Positions 24,979-34,336 of a DNA stretch of 64,000 bases are shown here, piece after piece (within the stretch, counting starts at the first letter, position 1; each line of letters starts with the position of its first letter). Location of the stretch: assembly GCA_002270465.1 (NCBI GenBank), contig NQOF01000003.1:248001-312000 (forward strand), written 5' to 3'. The notes under the pieces were generated by a model that saw only the letters and a program-made list of their open reading frames with translations, made no database searches and had not been told where the DNA came from. The position numbers were made by a program, and so were the translations under genes. The stretch comes from Blautia hominis (GTDB lineage Bacteria > Bacillota > Clostridia > Lachnospirales > Lachnospiraceae).

Positions 24979-27450
24979 TTGAAGGTATACAAAATAAGCC
25001 AGAGAAACCTGAATTGCATCTGGGTACCGTTGATCGCCTTTGTAGTCTTTTTGATGGCGGCCGGTACTTGGAACTTGAAAAAGGCGGCATCCGAGCGGCA
25101 GGATATCCAGGATCGGCGTCTCATGTGCGGGGAGTTGTGTGACAATCTGGAAGAGGCGGCCAATTACCTGTCCGAACAGGCGAGGAACTATGTGATTACA
25201 GGGAATCCGGACTGCCTTGAAGGATATTGGAAGGAGATACATACAGGGAAGCGCAGGGAAGATGCTTTCATGAAACTGGAAAATGTAGGGATATCAGAAA
25301 AACGGATCCGGCTTTTGAAATCCGCTAAGAATTACTCAGACTTGCTGATCTATTTAGAAACCCGTGCAATGCGCCTTGCAGCAGACACTACCGGCCCATC
25401 AGGTATCGTACTGCCCCCGGAGGTGGAAGGATACATACTGAATATCGTTGAAAAGTCCATGAACCCTGAGGAGAAGCATGTGGCGGCAGTAGAGCTTTTG
25501 TTCGGGGAGACCTATCTATCTGAGAAAAAAGTGATCGGGCAATACACCAGACAATTCCTAAGACAGGCGGAGGAGGAACTGGATGGAGAACTGGAACGTG
25601 CAGATAAACGTGTTTCCGGAGCGCTGACGCGGCAATGGTCCCTTCAGGCCGCATCCGTAATGCTATTTATGCTCATGGTCCTGTCCTATTACCGGCTGGT
25701 CATCCGTCCGGTCCTTTCTTACCACAGCTGCCTGAACAAGGAGAACAAGGAGTGTCTAAAACCGTCCGGTATTCAGGAGATCCACATGCTTGGAGAATCC
25801 ATCAACCGTGCATTGAAAGCAAAAGACGACTTTCTTGCGGCAATGAGCCATGAAATCAGGACGCCCCTAAACTCTGTGATCGGATACGAAACTCTTTTAG
25901 AGCGGACGAATCTTGACCAGTCACAAAAAGAATGTGTCCTGCGCATGAAATACGCATCTCAGCATCTCTTGGAAATGGTCAGCCATCTATTAGATTACGC
26001 CAGGATTAAAAATTCCGGGCAGAAGCTTTTTTATAAAACATGGATGTCAGAAAGTCTCCTGCTTTATCTGGAGCATGGTTTCCGGCATCTGGCAGCAGAG
26101 AAAAAGCTGGGATTTAAGCTTCGGAAAGAAGGAGATATCCCGCCTGTCCTCCTTGGGGATGAAGGGAAGATACGTCAGATCGCTGCCAATCTGGTTTCCA
26201 ATGCAGTCAAGTTTACAGAGAAAGGAAGTGTGGAAGTTACTTTGTCCTGGAAAAAGGAGCCGGATAGTACGAAAGAGGGCAGCTTGATTCTGGTTGTGAA
26301 GGATACAGGACCCGGAATCACACCCGGGGACCTGGAACGTGTCTTTGAACCATTTGAACAGGCAGCTGATGTAAAAAGTGGGCAGTATAGGGGAACCGGA
26401 CTGGGGCTTCCCATATGCCGCAGCCTTGCAGCCTTGATGGGAGGTATGGTGAAAGCGTGCAGTACAGGAACGGGCAGTATCTTCACCGCAGAGCTGCCTT
26501 TACAAGTAGGGGAAGGCGAGGGAAACAGCTTCCTTCCCGGCCCAGCAGGCAGGCGCGTCCTATTAGCGGAAGATGATCAGGTAAACCAGACCATGCAGTT
26601 TTGGCTGCTGTCCTCCTTGGGGCTGTCTGTGAAGGCTGTATCCAATGGGGAAAAGGCCATAGCTTTATATAAGAAGGAAACCTTCGACCTGATCCTTATG
26701 GATCTGCGTATGCCTGTCATGGATGGCTATGAGGCGGCAGAAAAGATACGCGCCTGTGAGCATGAGAATGGTACCCATATCCCCATGATTGCCCTGACCG
26801 CCGATGGAGAGGACCAGGTCAGGGATAAAGTGCAAAGAGCCGGGATGGACGGCATACTGGTAAAACCGGTAGCACTTGATACATTGAAGGAGGCAGTCGG
26901 CCGTTTCGTGGATATGGGAAAGACAGAAGAGGAAGGGCCAAAGGGAGTGAAGAAAGAACTGCTCCATATCTACTGCCTGGAACATGCGGAGGATTTCCAG
27001 GCTCTTGTGGATGATATCGAAGAGGGGAAATCAAAGGAAGCTGCAGAACTGCTCCATAAGCTGAAAGGGGCATCGGCAGCCGTGGGAGCGGAAGACATCC
27101 GTGCTGCTTGCGGTACCATGGAAAAATACCTGAAAAATCCAAGAATGCATGGGCTGGTGGATATAGTCCGGGAAACGGAAAAGAAATTTACAGTGTGGAA
27201 ACGGATCGACCAGAGGAAACAAGGAGAGCACGGGCATGAAATACCGATGTCTGGGGGAAAAGATATGGCAGAACAGATCGATGCATGGAGACAGATGGTA
27301 GCCAGGGGAGAATTTAAAGCCATGGAACTATGGAGAGAGAACCGTCCTGCCTTTGCTGCTTATCTGGGATGGAAGAAAGCGGAGGCACTAGAGACGGCTC
27401 TGGGCCGGTATGACTATCAGAAAACGCTGGAACTTTTGGATAAGAGATGA
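24979..27450 (+). CDS. hybrid sensor kinase with REC and Hpt-like domains
   Basis: 823 residues from TTG 24979 (GGGTGGATGG upstream; no ATG in frame nearby). Two membrane helices (about 13-33 and 217-240) enclose an extracellular sensor of about 180 residues. Then come HisKA (AAMSHEIRTPLNSV, His291), HATPase (NLVSNAVKFT, DTGPGITPG), REC (VLLAEDDQVNQ, Asp575 in LILMDLRMP, VKPV) and an Hpt-like helical bundle with ELLHKLKGASAA (His693). It holds a full His-Asp-His relay. The REC-AraC regulator follows 12 bp downstream and is the natural output. Position before urtA suggests control of urea use. Confidence 0.9.
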   Translation: MKVYKISQRNLNCIWVPLIAFVVFLMAAGTWNLKKAASERQDIQDRRLMCGELCDNLEEAANYLSEQARNYVITGNPDCLEGYWKEIHTGKRREDAFMKLENVGISEKRIRLLKSAKNYSDLLIYLETRAMRLAADTTGPSGIVLPPEVEGYILNIVEKSMNPEEKHVAAVELLFGETYLSEKKVIGQYTRQFLRQAEEELDGELERADKRVSGALTRQWSLQAASVMLFMLMVLSYYRLVIRPVLSYHSCLNKENKECLKPSGIQEIHMLGESINRALKAKDDFLAAMSHEIRTPLNSVIGYETLLERTNLDQSQKECVLRMKYASQHLLEMVSHLLDYARIKNSGQKLFYKTWMSESLLLYLEHGFRHLAAEKKLGFKLRKEGDIPPVLLGDEGKIRQIAANLVSNAVKFTEKGSVEVTLSWKKEPDSTKEGSLILVVKDTGPGITPGDLERVFEPFEQAADVKSGQYRGTGLGLPICRSLAALMGGMVKACSTGTGSIFTAELPLQVGEGEGNSFLPGPAGRRVLLAEDDQVNQTMQFWLLSSLGLSVKAVSNGEKAIALYKKETFDLILMDLRMPVMDGYEAAEKIRACEHENGTHIPMIALTADGEDQVRDKVQRAGMDGILVKPVALDTLKEAVGRFVDMGKTEEEGPKGVKKELLHIYCLEHAEDFQALVDDIEEGKSKEAAELLHKLKGASAAVGAEDIRAACGTMEKYLKNPRMHGLVDIVRETEKKFTVWKRIDQRKQGEHGHEIPMSGGKDMAEQIDAWRQMVARGEFKAMELWRENRPAFAAYLGWKKAEALETALGRYDYQKTLELLDKR

Positions 27451-27462
27451 GGGGGGATGGCT

Positions 27463-28455
27463 ATGTATCAAATCCTTTTTGTGGAAGATGATGAGGATAT
27501 CCTGTTCCTGATATCCCGGTATAAGCTCTGGAGGCAGGGGCAGTACCGGATCGGCGGGACTGCAGCAAACGGGAGGGAAGCGCTGGATAAACTGGCAGCG
27601 GCCCATTATGACCTTTTGATCACGGATATCCGCATGCCTGTCATGGACGGGCTTGAGCTGTGCCGCAGGGTCCGGGATCTGGGTTATCGGATCGTGATCA
27701 TTCTGGCCAGCACCTATCACGATTTTGCGTATGCAAAAGAGGGAATGCGTCTGGGGGCTGTGGAATACATTGAGAAACCCTTTAGTGAAGAAAAGCTGGC
27801 AAAGGCACTGGAGCTGGCAGGCCGTTTCCTGGGTGGGAATATGCTGGAGGATGAGATCTATAACCGTCTGATGTCCAAAAATCAGACTGCACAACAGATA
27901 GCCAGGGATTTGACCGGGCAGCTGCAGGCTGTGTTCCCCGACATCCCCCTTATGGCACGGCGGGAAGCAGCGGCAGTCCTGCAGGGGGTCTATGAAAAAC
28001 TGGGGAAGCGTGCACCCTGGCTGGAGCTTATGGGCAGCGTGTCCATCTATATCAGTGAAAATATCCTAGAGGACACCAGCGGGGTGTTACAGGAATATCT
28101 CGATATCATTCACCGGTATCAGCTAAGAAAACCGGACGCAGTGGTACAGAAGATGGTATCCATACTGAAGCATAATGTATGCCGCCCCCATCTGTTGGAT
28201 TACCTGTCAGAGCAGATGGAATTGAGCAAGGATTATATGGGGAAACGGTTCCGGAACGTGGTGGGAATCACCATTTCCGAGTATTGCATGCGCCTTAAAA
28301 TGGAACAGGCAAAGGCCATGTTGGCAGGAACCACGAAGAAAGTTTACGAAATAAGCGAAGAGCTGGGCTATACCACCGTAGACTATTTTACCGGGTTATT
28401 TAAAAGCTATACGGGGGTTACGCCAACCGCTTACCGGAACAGGAAAACAGGATAA
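27463..28455 (+). CDS. response regulator, REC-AraC
   Basis: 330 residues from ATG 27463, spaced properly from GGGGGG; ATG 27457 is also in frame. REC: VEDDED, phospho-acceptor LLITDIRMP (Asp55), IEKPF. The C-terminal AraC double helix-turn-helix (about 232-328) contains LDYLSEQMELSKDYMGKRFRNV and KVYEISEELGYTTVDYFTGLF. It follows the hybrid kinase in the same operon and lies 250 bp before urtA, so it is the best local candidate for a urea or nitrogen regulator. Confidence 0.9.
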   Translation: MYQILFVEDDEDILFLISRYKLWRQGQYRIGGTAANGREALDKLAAAHYDLLITDIRMPVMDGLELCRRVRDLGYRIVIILASTYHDFAYAKEGMRLGAVEYIEKPFSEEKLAKALELAGRFLGGNMLEDEIYNRLMSKNQTAQQIARDLTGQLQAVFPDIPLMARREAAAVLQGVYEKLGKRAPWLELMGSVSIYISENILEDTSGVLQEYLDIIHRYQLRKPDAVVQKMVSILKHNVCRPHLLDYLSEQMELSKDYMGKRFRNVVGITISEYCMRLKMEQAKAMLAGTTKKVYEISEELGYTTVDYFTGLFKSYTGVTPTAYRNRKTG

Positions 28456-28705
28456 AAACGGAATCTTTGGGTATAAAGACGGTTTTCTGTGGTTTCTTTC
28501 CTAATCAATATCCATTATGATAATATCATATTCAATCAGAAAATCCGGAGGACAAAGCTGTCATATCCCATTTAGGGATATGACAGCTTTCCTTTTTGTA
28601 TGGATACAGGAAGGAAGCGCTGCATGGAGGACAAAGCTGTCAGGTTTTCATGGAAAACCTGATTCTTTCTTATTGGATACCAATTTTTTTGAGGAGGATG
28701 ACATT
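28456..28705 (+). promoter_or_regulatory. urtA leader with repeated element and hairpins
   Basis: A 17-base sequence (GGAGGACAAAGCTGTCA) occurs twice, at 28547-28563 and 28626-28642. The first copy runs into a perfect 16-bp stem (28554-28569 with 28575-28590) followed by CCTTTTT, a strong terminator. The second copy runs into CAGGTTTTCATGGAAAACCTG (8-bp stem, 28641-28661). A third small hairpin (28672-28676 with 28680-28684) is followed by seven T just before the urtA ribosome site. The layout suggests transcription attenuation of the urea operon. Confidence 0.6.
28554..28597 (+). terminator. Terminator/attenuator in the urtA leader
   Basis: The 16-bp stem is perfect (AAAGCTGTCATATCCC with GGGATATGACAGCTTT), the loop is ATTTA, and CCTTTTT follows. 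It could also simply end the regulator transcript. Confidence 0.8.
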
Positions 28706-29974
28706 ATGAAAAAACGTACACTTGGAGCCCTTGTATTATCCGCAGTGCTGGCAGCATCCCTGGCAGGCTGCAGCGGCGGGGCTATGACAGAGATTGCAGA
28801 CAAAGATACAAAAAAAACAGAGGCTGCGGACGGCAGTAAGGAGGATCTCAAAGATACGATCAAGGTTGGCATCCTGCATTCCCTGAGCGGGACCATGGCG
28901 ATCAGTGAGACATCCGTCAGGGATGCGGAGCTGCTGGCGATCAAGGAGATCAACGAAGCCGGCGGGGTCTTGGGAAAGCAGCTGCAGCCTGTTGTGGAAG
29001 ATGGTGCATCGGATAACGCGACATTTAAGGAAAAAGCAGAGAAGCTGCTGCTCAATGATAAAGTCGCTACGGTATTTGGCTGCTGGACTTCTGCCAGCCG
29101 AAAGGCAGTCCTGCCCACCTTTGAAAGCAATAACGGGCTGCTCTGGTATCCGGTCCAATATGAAGGGATGGAGGCTTCCAAAAACATTTTTTATGTAGGG
29201 GCGGCACCCAACCAGCAGATTGTTCCAGCCATCGAATATATGGGTGAGAATTATGGAAAAAAAGTATTTCTTTTGGGATCTGATTATGTATTCCCCCGTA
29301 CCGCTAATTCTATTGTGAAGAAGCAGGCAGAAGATTTGGGAATGGAAGTGGTTGGCGAGGAATACACACCCATGGGACACACGGACTATACCACGATCAT
29401 AAGTAAGATCCAGGATGTAAAACCGGATTTTGTATTTAATACACTAAATGGAGATTCTAACGTGGCATTTTTCAAACAGTATAAGGATGCAGGGCTTACC
29501 CCGGATGAGATCCAGACCTTATCTGTTTCCATAGCGGAGGAGGAAGCCGCCGGTATCGGCGCTTCTTACCTGGAAGGACATCTGGTAGCCTGGAATTATT
29601 ACCAGACAACAGATACCCCGGAGAATAAAAAATTCGTGGAAGCCTATAAAGCGGAATATGGGGAAGACCGAGTAACGGACGATCCTATTGAGGCTGGCTA
29701 CGATGCCGTTTATCTGTGGGCGGCAGCCGTAGAAAAGGCGGGCACAACGGATGTGGATCGGGTACGGGAATCCGCAGGGGGGATTGAATTTAAGGCCCCG
29801 GAAGGCACCATGACCATAGACGGGGAGAACCAGCACATGTATAAGCCGGTGAGGATTGGGATGGTGAATGCAAAAGGACTCATCGATGAGGTATGGAGCA
29901 CAAAGGGGCCTGTGGAGCCTGACCCATATCTGGAAAGTTATGAATGGGCCGAAGGCTTATCCAACATCCAGTGA
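28706..29974 (+). CDS. urtA: urea ABC transporter, substrate-binding lipoprotein
   Basis: 422 residues. The ATG at 28706 follows GAGGAGG and begins a lipoprotein signal (SLAGC, lipid Cys22); an earlier in-frame ATG at 28517 would bury the signal. The body matches the UrtA branch of branched-chain-amino-acid-type binding proteins: [49 protein letters not shown] and [12 protein letters not shown]. It captures urea outside the membrane for UrtBCDE. It is the first gene of urtABCDE-ureABCEFGD. Confidence 0.95.
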   Translation: MKKRTLGALVLSAVLAASLAGCSGGAMTEIADKDTKKTEAADGSKEDLKDTIKVGILHSLSGTMAISETSVRDAELLAIKEINEAGGVLGKQLQPVVEDGASDNATFKEKAEKLLLNDKVATVFGCWTSASRKAVLPTFESNNGLLWYPVQYEGMEASKNIFYVGAAPNQQIVPAIEYMGENYGKKVFLLGSDYVFPRTANSIVKKQAEDLGMEVVGEEYTPMGHTDYTTIISKIQDVKPDFVFNTLNGDSNVAFFKQYKDAGLTPDEIQTLSVSIAEEEAAGIGASYLEGHLVAWNYYQTTDTPENKKFVEAYKAEYGEDRVTDDPIEAGYDAVYLWAAAVEKAGTTDVDRVRESAGGIEFKAPEGTMTIDGENQHMYKPVRIGMVNAKGLIDEVWSTKGPVEPDPYLESYEWAEGLSNIQ

Positions 29975-30056
29975 TCCGCAGTAAAAAATCTGAGGGGCAG
30001 AGCCCATGTTCAGGCCTTACCCTTCAGCAGTTCCCAGTAGAAAGGAGATATCTGGT

Positions 30057-30965
30057 ATGGAATTATTCCTGATGCAGCTGTTCAACGGTATCAGTGTCAG
30101 CTCCATCCTTCTTATGGCAGCTCTTGGTCTTGCGGTAACCTTTGGGCTGATGGGAGTCATAAACATGGCTCATGGAGAATTTCTTATGATTGGAGCATAT
30201 ACGGCTTACATGGTGCAGAAGCTGTTCATAGAATATCTGCCGGCCGGTATATTTGATACATATTGTATTGTGGCAATCCTGCTGTCCTTTACGGTAGCAG
30301 CGGTGCTGGGATTTGTCTTGGAGCGTCTGGTGATCCGCAGGCTTTATGGAAGGGCGGCCGACAGCCTGCTCGTCACCTGGGGGATCAGCCTGATCCTCCA
30401 ACAGGCAGCCAGGAGCATTTTTGGCTCCCCCAATGTGGGGGTGAAAGCGCCCTCGTTCCTTGAGAAAAGCCTGAAGATCCACGGCATGCTGGCCCTCCCT
30501 TATAAGCGGCTCTTTATCCTTATCCTTGCCGTGCTTAGCCTTTTCGGCGTGTACTGGCTGATGTACCGTACCAGGCAGGGGCGGAACATTCGGGCAGTCA
30601 TGCAGAACCGGGATATGGCGGCGGCACTGGGGGTCAATACCGGACGGATCGATTCAGCAACCTTTGCAATTGGTTCCGGACTGGCCGGCCTTGCCGGCTG
30701 CGCCCTTACCTGGATCGGTGCCATCGGACCCACACTTGGCTCGAATTACATCGTAGATACGTTTATGACCGTGGTGGTGGGCGGCGCAGGAAGCCTGCTG
30801 GGTTCTGTCTTTGGCGCTGGATTTATTGGGATCGGAGGGACTGCCTTTGAATTCTTTACTACTGCCTCCATTGGCAAGGTCCTGATTTTCTTCTGCGTGA
30901 TCCTGCTTCTGCAGTTTCGGCCGAAAGGTATCTTTGCAGTGAAAAACCGGGCGCTTGAGGACTGA
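30057..30965 (+). CDS. urtB: urea ABC transporter permease UrtB
   Basis: 302 residues from ATG 30057 (AAAGGAGAT upstream; an in-frame ATG at 30006 would add 17 residues without a ribosome site). Membrane protein of the LivH/UrtB family with about eight helices and GLMGVINMAHGEFLMIGAY, a family hallmark. Pairs with UrtC to form the urea channel of the importer. Confidence 0.93.
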   Translation: MELFLMQLFNGISVSSILLMAALGLAVTFGLMGVINMAHGEFLMIGAYTAYMVQKLFIEYLPAGIFDTYCIVAILLSFTVAAVLGFVLERLVIRRLYGRAADSLLVTWGISLILQQAARSIFGSPNVGVKAPSFLEKSLKIHGMLALPYKRLFILILAVLSLFGVYWLMYRTRQGRNIRAVMQNRDMAAALGVNTGRIDSATFAIGSGLAGLAGCALTWIGAIGPTLGSNYIVDTFMTVVVGGAGSLLGSVFGAGFIGIGGTAFEFFTTASIGKVLIFFCVILLLQFRPKGIFAVKNRALED

Positions 30966-30985
30966 ATGGTAAAAGGAGTGTGAAT

Positions 30986-32092
30986 ATGAAGACAATGAAA
31001 AAAATCAAGGGGACAACGATCCTGGCGGCGGTTATCTTTCTGCTGCTGGCTGCCCTGCCCTTTTATATGCCCATGTTCCGTGTCAGCCTATTTGGGAAAT
31101 ATATGTGCTTTGCCATCATTGCCCTGGGGCTGGATATGATCTGGGGTTATACCGGCATTTTAAGCCTGGGACATGGCGTCTATTTCGGTCTAGGTGCGTA
31201 CTGTATGGCCATGTACCTGAAATTAGAAGCGGCCGGAGGGAGTCTGCCGGATTTCATGTCATGGAGCGGGGTTAACCGCCTGCCTGCGGCATGGGTTCCC
31301 TTCGGGAATCCCATATTTGCGGTAGGAATGGCGGCGGCGGTACCTGTGCTGCTGGCTGTGCTCATTGGATATTTGACCTTTACAAACAAGATACGCGGTG
31401 TGTATTTCTCTATCCTTTCCCAGGCAATGGCGATGATCATGGGCACCCTGCTGATTGGAAGCCAGGCATTTACCGGAGGCTCCAACGGACTTACCGATTT
31501 TAAGACGATATTTGGGCAGGATATCCATTCCCCCGTGACAAAGATTGTGATGTTTTATGTGACCTTACTTGTACTGGTGTTGCTTTTTGCTTTATGCCGG
31601 TTCCTCACAGGCAGACGGGTGGGGAAAGTGCTGATCGCTATCCGTGACGGGGAGAACCGGGCGGGCTTTGCCGGATATAATACGGCGCACTATAAGGTGT
31701 TTGTCTATGCAATGTCAGCGTTTATGGCAGGGATCGCCGGAGCCCTTTATGTAGGGCAGGTTGGGATCATATCCCCAGCGGAGGTTGGAGTAATCCCTTC
31801 TGTGGAGATGATCATCTGGGTCGCCGTCGGCGGGAAGGGGACTCTTATCGGTCCTGTTCTAGGTGCGCTGGCGGTAAACAGCCTGAAGACAGCAGCTAGT
31901 GAGAATTTCCCGGAACTTTGGTCCTATTTTATTGGGCTCCTGTTTGTGGTGGTGATCCTCTGGCTGCCGGGAGGCGTCATCTCCCTGAAGGAAATCCCGG
32001 GTAAGATACGGACAAAGTTAAAACTGCGCAGGAAGGAAGCCTTTGCCGCAGACGAGGAGATCCCGGATAAAGACGCTGTAAGAAGTAAATAG
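30986..32092 (+). CDS. urtC: urea ABC transporter permease UrtC
   Basis: 368 residues from ATG 30986 (AGGAG eight bases upstream; GTG 30980 also in frame). LivM/UrtC-type permease with about nine helices, including LDMIWGYTGILSLGHGVYFGLG and GKVLIAIRDGENRAGFAGYN (cytoplasmic coupling loop). The C-terminal 30 residues are charged and cytoplasmic. Confidence 0.93.
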   Translation: MKTMKKIKGTTILAAVIFLLLAALPFYMPMFRVSLFGKYMCFAIIALGLDMIWGYTGILSLGHGVYFGLGAYCMAMYLKLEAAGGSLPDFMSWSGVNRLPAAWVPFGNPIFAVGMAAAVPVLLAVLIGYLTFTNKIRGVYFSILSQAMAMIMGTLLIGSQAFTGGSNGLTDFKTIFGQDIHSPVTKIVMFYVTLLVLVLLFALCRFLTGRRVGKVLIAIRDGENRAGFAGYNTAHYKVFVYAMSAFMAGIAGALYVGQVGIISPAEVGVIPSVEMIIWVAVGGKGTLIGPVLGALAVNSLKTAASENFPELWSYFIGLLFVVVILWLPGGVISLKEIPGKIRTKLKLRRKEAFAADEEIPDKDAVRSK

Positions 32093-32117
32093 GATAGATA
32101 GAATGGAGGGATTCAGG

Positions 32118-32900
32118 ATGGAACAGCTCATGGAAAGAATGGATGCAGGTGGCACGCCTGTTCTGGATATCGAGGATGTCAGCATAGAGTTTGGTGATTT
32201 CAAGGCGATCAAAGATGTTTCCACATCCATTGGAAAAAACGAGATCCGTTTTTTTATCGGACCTAACGGCGCGGGAAAGACGACAATCCTGGACGCGATA
32301 TGCGGAAAAAATAAGGTATCAGATGGGAAAATCGTGTTTCATGGCGATTCCGGGGATTGTGATGTGACTAAAATGAAGGAGTATGCGATCTCAGATCTGG
32401 GCATTGGCAGGAAGTTCCAGGCACCCAGTGTTTTTGGCGGCATCACTATTGATGAGAATATGGAGCTGGCAGTTGCCAGGAAACATTCGATTTATTCAAC
32501 AACATTTTTAAAGTTGTCAAAAGAGAAAAGGGAATATATGAACCATATCCTGGAGTTCATTGGGCTCAAAAACAAACGGTTTCAATACCCGTCAAGCCTT
32601 TCCCACGGGGAGAAACAGTGGCTGGAAATCGGGATGCTCATGGCAGCAAGGCCAAAGCTCATGCTGCTGGATGAGCCAGTGGCGGGCATGGGACGAAAAG
32701 AGACAGAAAAAACAGCCGAGATGCTAAAAGATATCAAGAAGGAATGCTCCATCATAGTGGTAGAGCATGACATGCAGTTTGCAAAGGAAGTTTCCGATAC
32801 AGTGACCGTTTTCCATGAAGGGGCGGTACTGGACGAGGGCACTATGGAGACTGTACAACAAAACCAGCAGGTCATTGACGTTTACCTGGGAAGAGGCTGA
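32118..32900 (+). CDS. urtD: urea ABC transporter ATPase UrtD
   Basis: 260 residues from ATG 32118, seven bases after GGAGGG; ATG 32103 is in frame but poorly placed. Walker A GPNGAGKTT, signature LSHGEKQWLEIGM, Walker B LMLLDEPVAGM and switch His in VVEHDMQF. LSHGEKQ and GRKFQAPSVF are typical of UrtD rather than LivG. It couples ATP hydrolysis to urea import with UrtE. Confidence 0.93.
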   Translation: MEQLMERMDAGGTPVLDIEDVSIEFGDFKAIKDVSTSIGKNEIRFFIGPNGAGKTTILDAICGKNKVSDGKIVFHGDSGDCDVTKMKEYAISDLGIGRKFQAPSVFGGITIDENMELAVARKHSIYSTTFLKLSKEKREYMNHILEFIGLKNKRFQYPSSLSHGEKQWLEIGMLMAARPKLMLLDEPVAGMGRKETEKTAEMLKDIKKECSIIVVEHDMQFAKEVSDTVTVFHEGAVLDEGTMETVQQNQQVIDVYLGRG

Positions 32901-32914
32901 GAGGAGGCAGGAGG

Positions 32915-33601
32915 ATGTTTCGATTAGAAGGGCTATATGCAACCTACGGGGAAGGGATGGTCCTGCGCCATGTGGATTTAGAAGCGCCAAAAGGGCGGAT
33001 CACTTCTTTAGTCGGACGAAATGGAGCTGGGAAGACCACCACATTGAAGGCGGTTATGGGACTGGTGAAAACGCCCCGGGGGAAGATCAGCTTAGATGGG
33101 CGTGAGCTGCAGAAGCTTCCTGTATATGAGCGGGCAAAAAATGGAATTGGCTATGTACCCCAGGGAAGGGAGATATTTCCGCAGCTCTCCGTGGAGGAAA
33201 ACATCCTGCTGGGTCTGGAAGCCGGCAATGGAAAAGGCACGATCCCAGACTTTATTTTTGAAACTTTTCCTATCTTACAGGAATTCCTGCATCGCAAGGG
33301 CGGTGATTTGTCCGGCGGTCAGCAGCAGCAGCTTGCCATCGCCCGCGCAGTCGTATCAGGACCGGAGATACTGATCCTGGATGAGCCAACTGAGGGCATA
33401 CAGCCCTCCGTGATCCAGGAGATCGGGAGGGTTATTACAAAACTGAAATCGAAGATGGCAGTGCTGATCGTAGAGCAGTACTTGGAATTTGTCTTAGACA
33501 TCGCAGATTACTGCTATGTCATGGAAAACGGCAGGATCATCATGGATGGTGAGCCAGAAAGACTGGATCAGGACCGTCTGCAGGCAACTATGTCACTTTA
33601 A
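32915..33601 (+). CDS. urtE: urea ABC transporter ATPase UrtE
   Basis: 228 residues, ATG after GAGGAGGCAGGAGG. Walker A GRNGAGKTT, signature LSGGQQQQLAIAR, Walker B ILILDEPTEGIQPSV and switch region LIVEQYLEF. LivF/UrtE family; second ATPase of the importer. The urease genes start 18 bp downstream, so transport and hydrolysis are made together. Confidence 0.93.
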   Translation: MFRLEGLYATYGEGMVLRHVDLEAPKGRITSLVGRNGAGKTTTLKAVMGLVKTPRGKISLDGRELQKLPVYERAKNGIGYVPQGREIFPQLSVEENILLGLEAGNGKGTIPDFIFETFPILQEFLHRKGGDLSGGQQQQLAIARAVVSGPEILILDEPTEGIQPSVIQEIGRVITKLKSKMAVLIVEQYLEFVLDIADYCYVMENGRIIMDGEPERLDQDRLQATMSL

Positions 33602-33619
33602 AGGCGAGGAGGGACGGAA

Positions 33620-34336
33620 ATGAAACTGACACCAAAGGAACAGGAAAAATTGATGCTCCATATGGCCGGAGAACTGGCAGCACAGAGAAAAGGCCGGGGA
33701 CTAAAACTGAACTATACCGAAGCGGTGGCCTATATAAGCTCACGGCTGCTGGAAATGGCGAGGGAAGGGAAGTCCGTGGTCAAACTAATGGAATTGGGAC
33801 GGCAGCTTTTGACAGAGGAGGATGTGATGGAAGGCGTAAGCATGATACTGGGATCTGTCCAAGTAGAAGCATCCTTCCCGGATGGGACCAAGCTGGTGAC
33901 AGTCCATGATCCCATACAGCCCAAAGGGGGGCATGACAGATCCAGGTGTTATCATATGCGGCCGGGGGAGATCCTCCCGCAGGACCGGGATATCATACTA
34001 AATAAGGGTAGAAAATCGAAACAGCTGCTGGTTGCCAATACTGGGGACCGGCCAATCCAGGTTGGCTCCCATTTCCATTTTTTTGAGGTGAACCGCTTGC
34101 TGGTGTTTGACCGGCCGGAGGCATTTGGGTACCGGCTGGATATTCCTTCCGGGACCTCAGTCCGGTTTGAACCGGGAGTGGAGAAGGAGATTGATTTGGT
34201 AGAGCTTGGCGGCAGAAAGACTGTCTATGGATGCAATGACTTAACACAGGGCAGGACAGACCCCAAAGGGCTGGAACAGGCAATGGAACGAGCAGCCGGC
34301 AAATCTATGCTGCAGGATGAGGAGGTGAGAAGATGA
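33620..34336 (+). CDS. ureAB: urease gamma-beta fusion subunit
   Basis: 238 residues. Residues 1-100 are the gamma subunit ([20 protein letters not shown]...[11 protein letters not shown]...VPEVHDPI-type end TVHDPIQ). About 111-225 is the beta subunit ([53 protein letters not shown]). The two are separate genes in many bacteria; fusion in one chain is known from Helicobacter UreA and some other lineages. There is no internal stop or frameshift. The stop overlaps ureC by 4 bp. Symbol given as ureAB for the fusion. Confidence 0.93.
   Translation: MKLTPKEQEKLMLHMAGELAAQRKGRGLKLNYTEAVAYISSRLLEMAREGKSVVKLMELGRQLLTEEDVMEGVSMILGSVQVEASFPDGTKLVTVHDPIQPKGGHDRSRCYHMRPGEILPQDRDIILNKGRKSKQLLVANTGDRPIQVGSHFHFFEVNRLLVFDRPEAFGYRLDIPSGTSVRFEPGVEKEIDLVELGGRKTVYGCNDLTQGRTDPKGLEQAMERAAGKSMLQDEEVRR

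Noticed and set aside
28554-28661. ANTAR-type two-hairpin antiterminator or glutamine riboswitch in the urtA leader
   Set aside because: The loops are 5 bases and do not fit the hexanucleotide loop pattern of ANTAR targets, and no glnA-motif sequence was recognised. Kept only as an unclassified attenuator.
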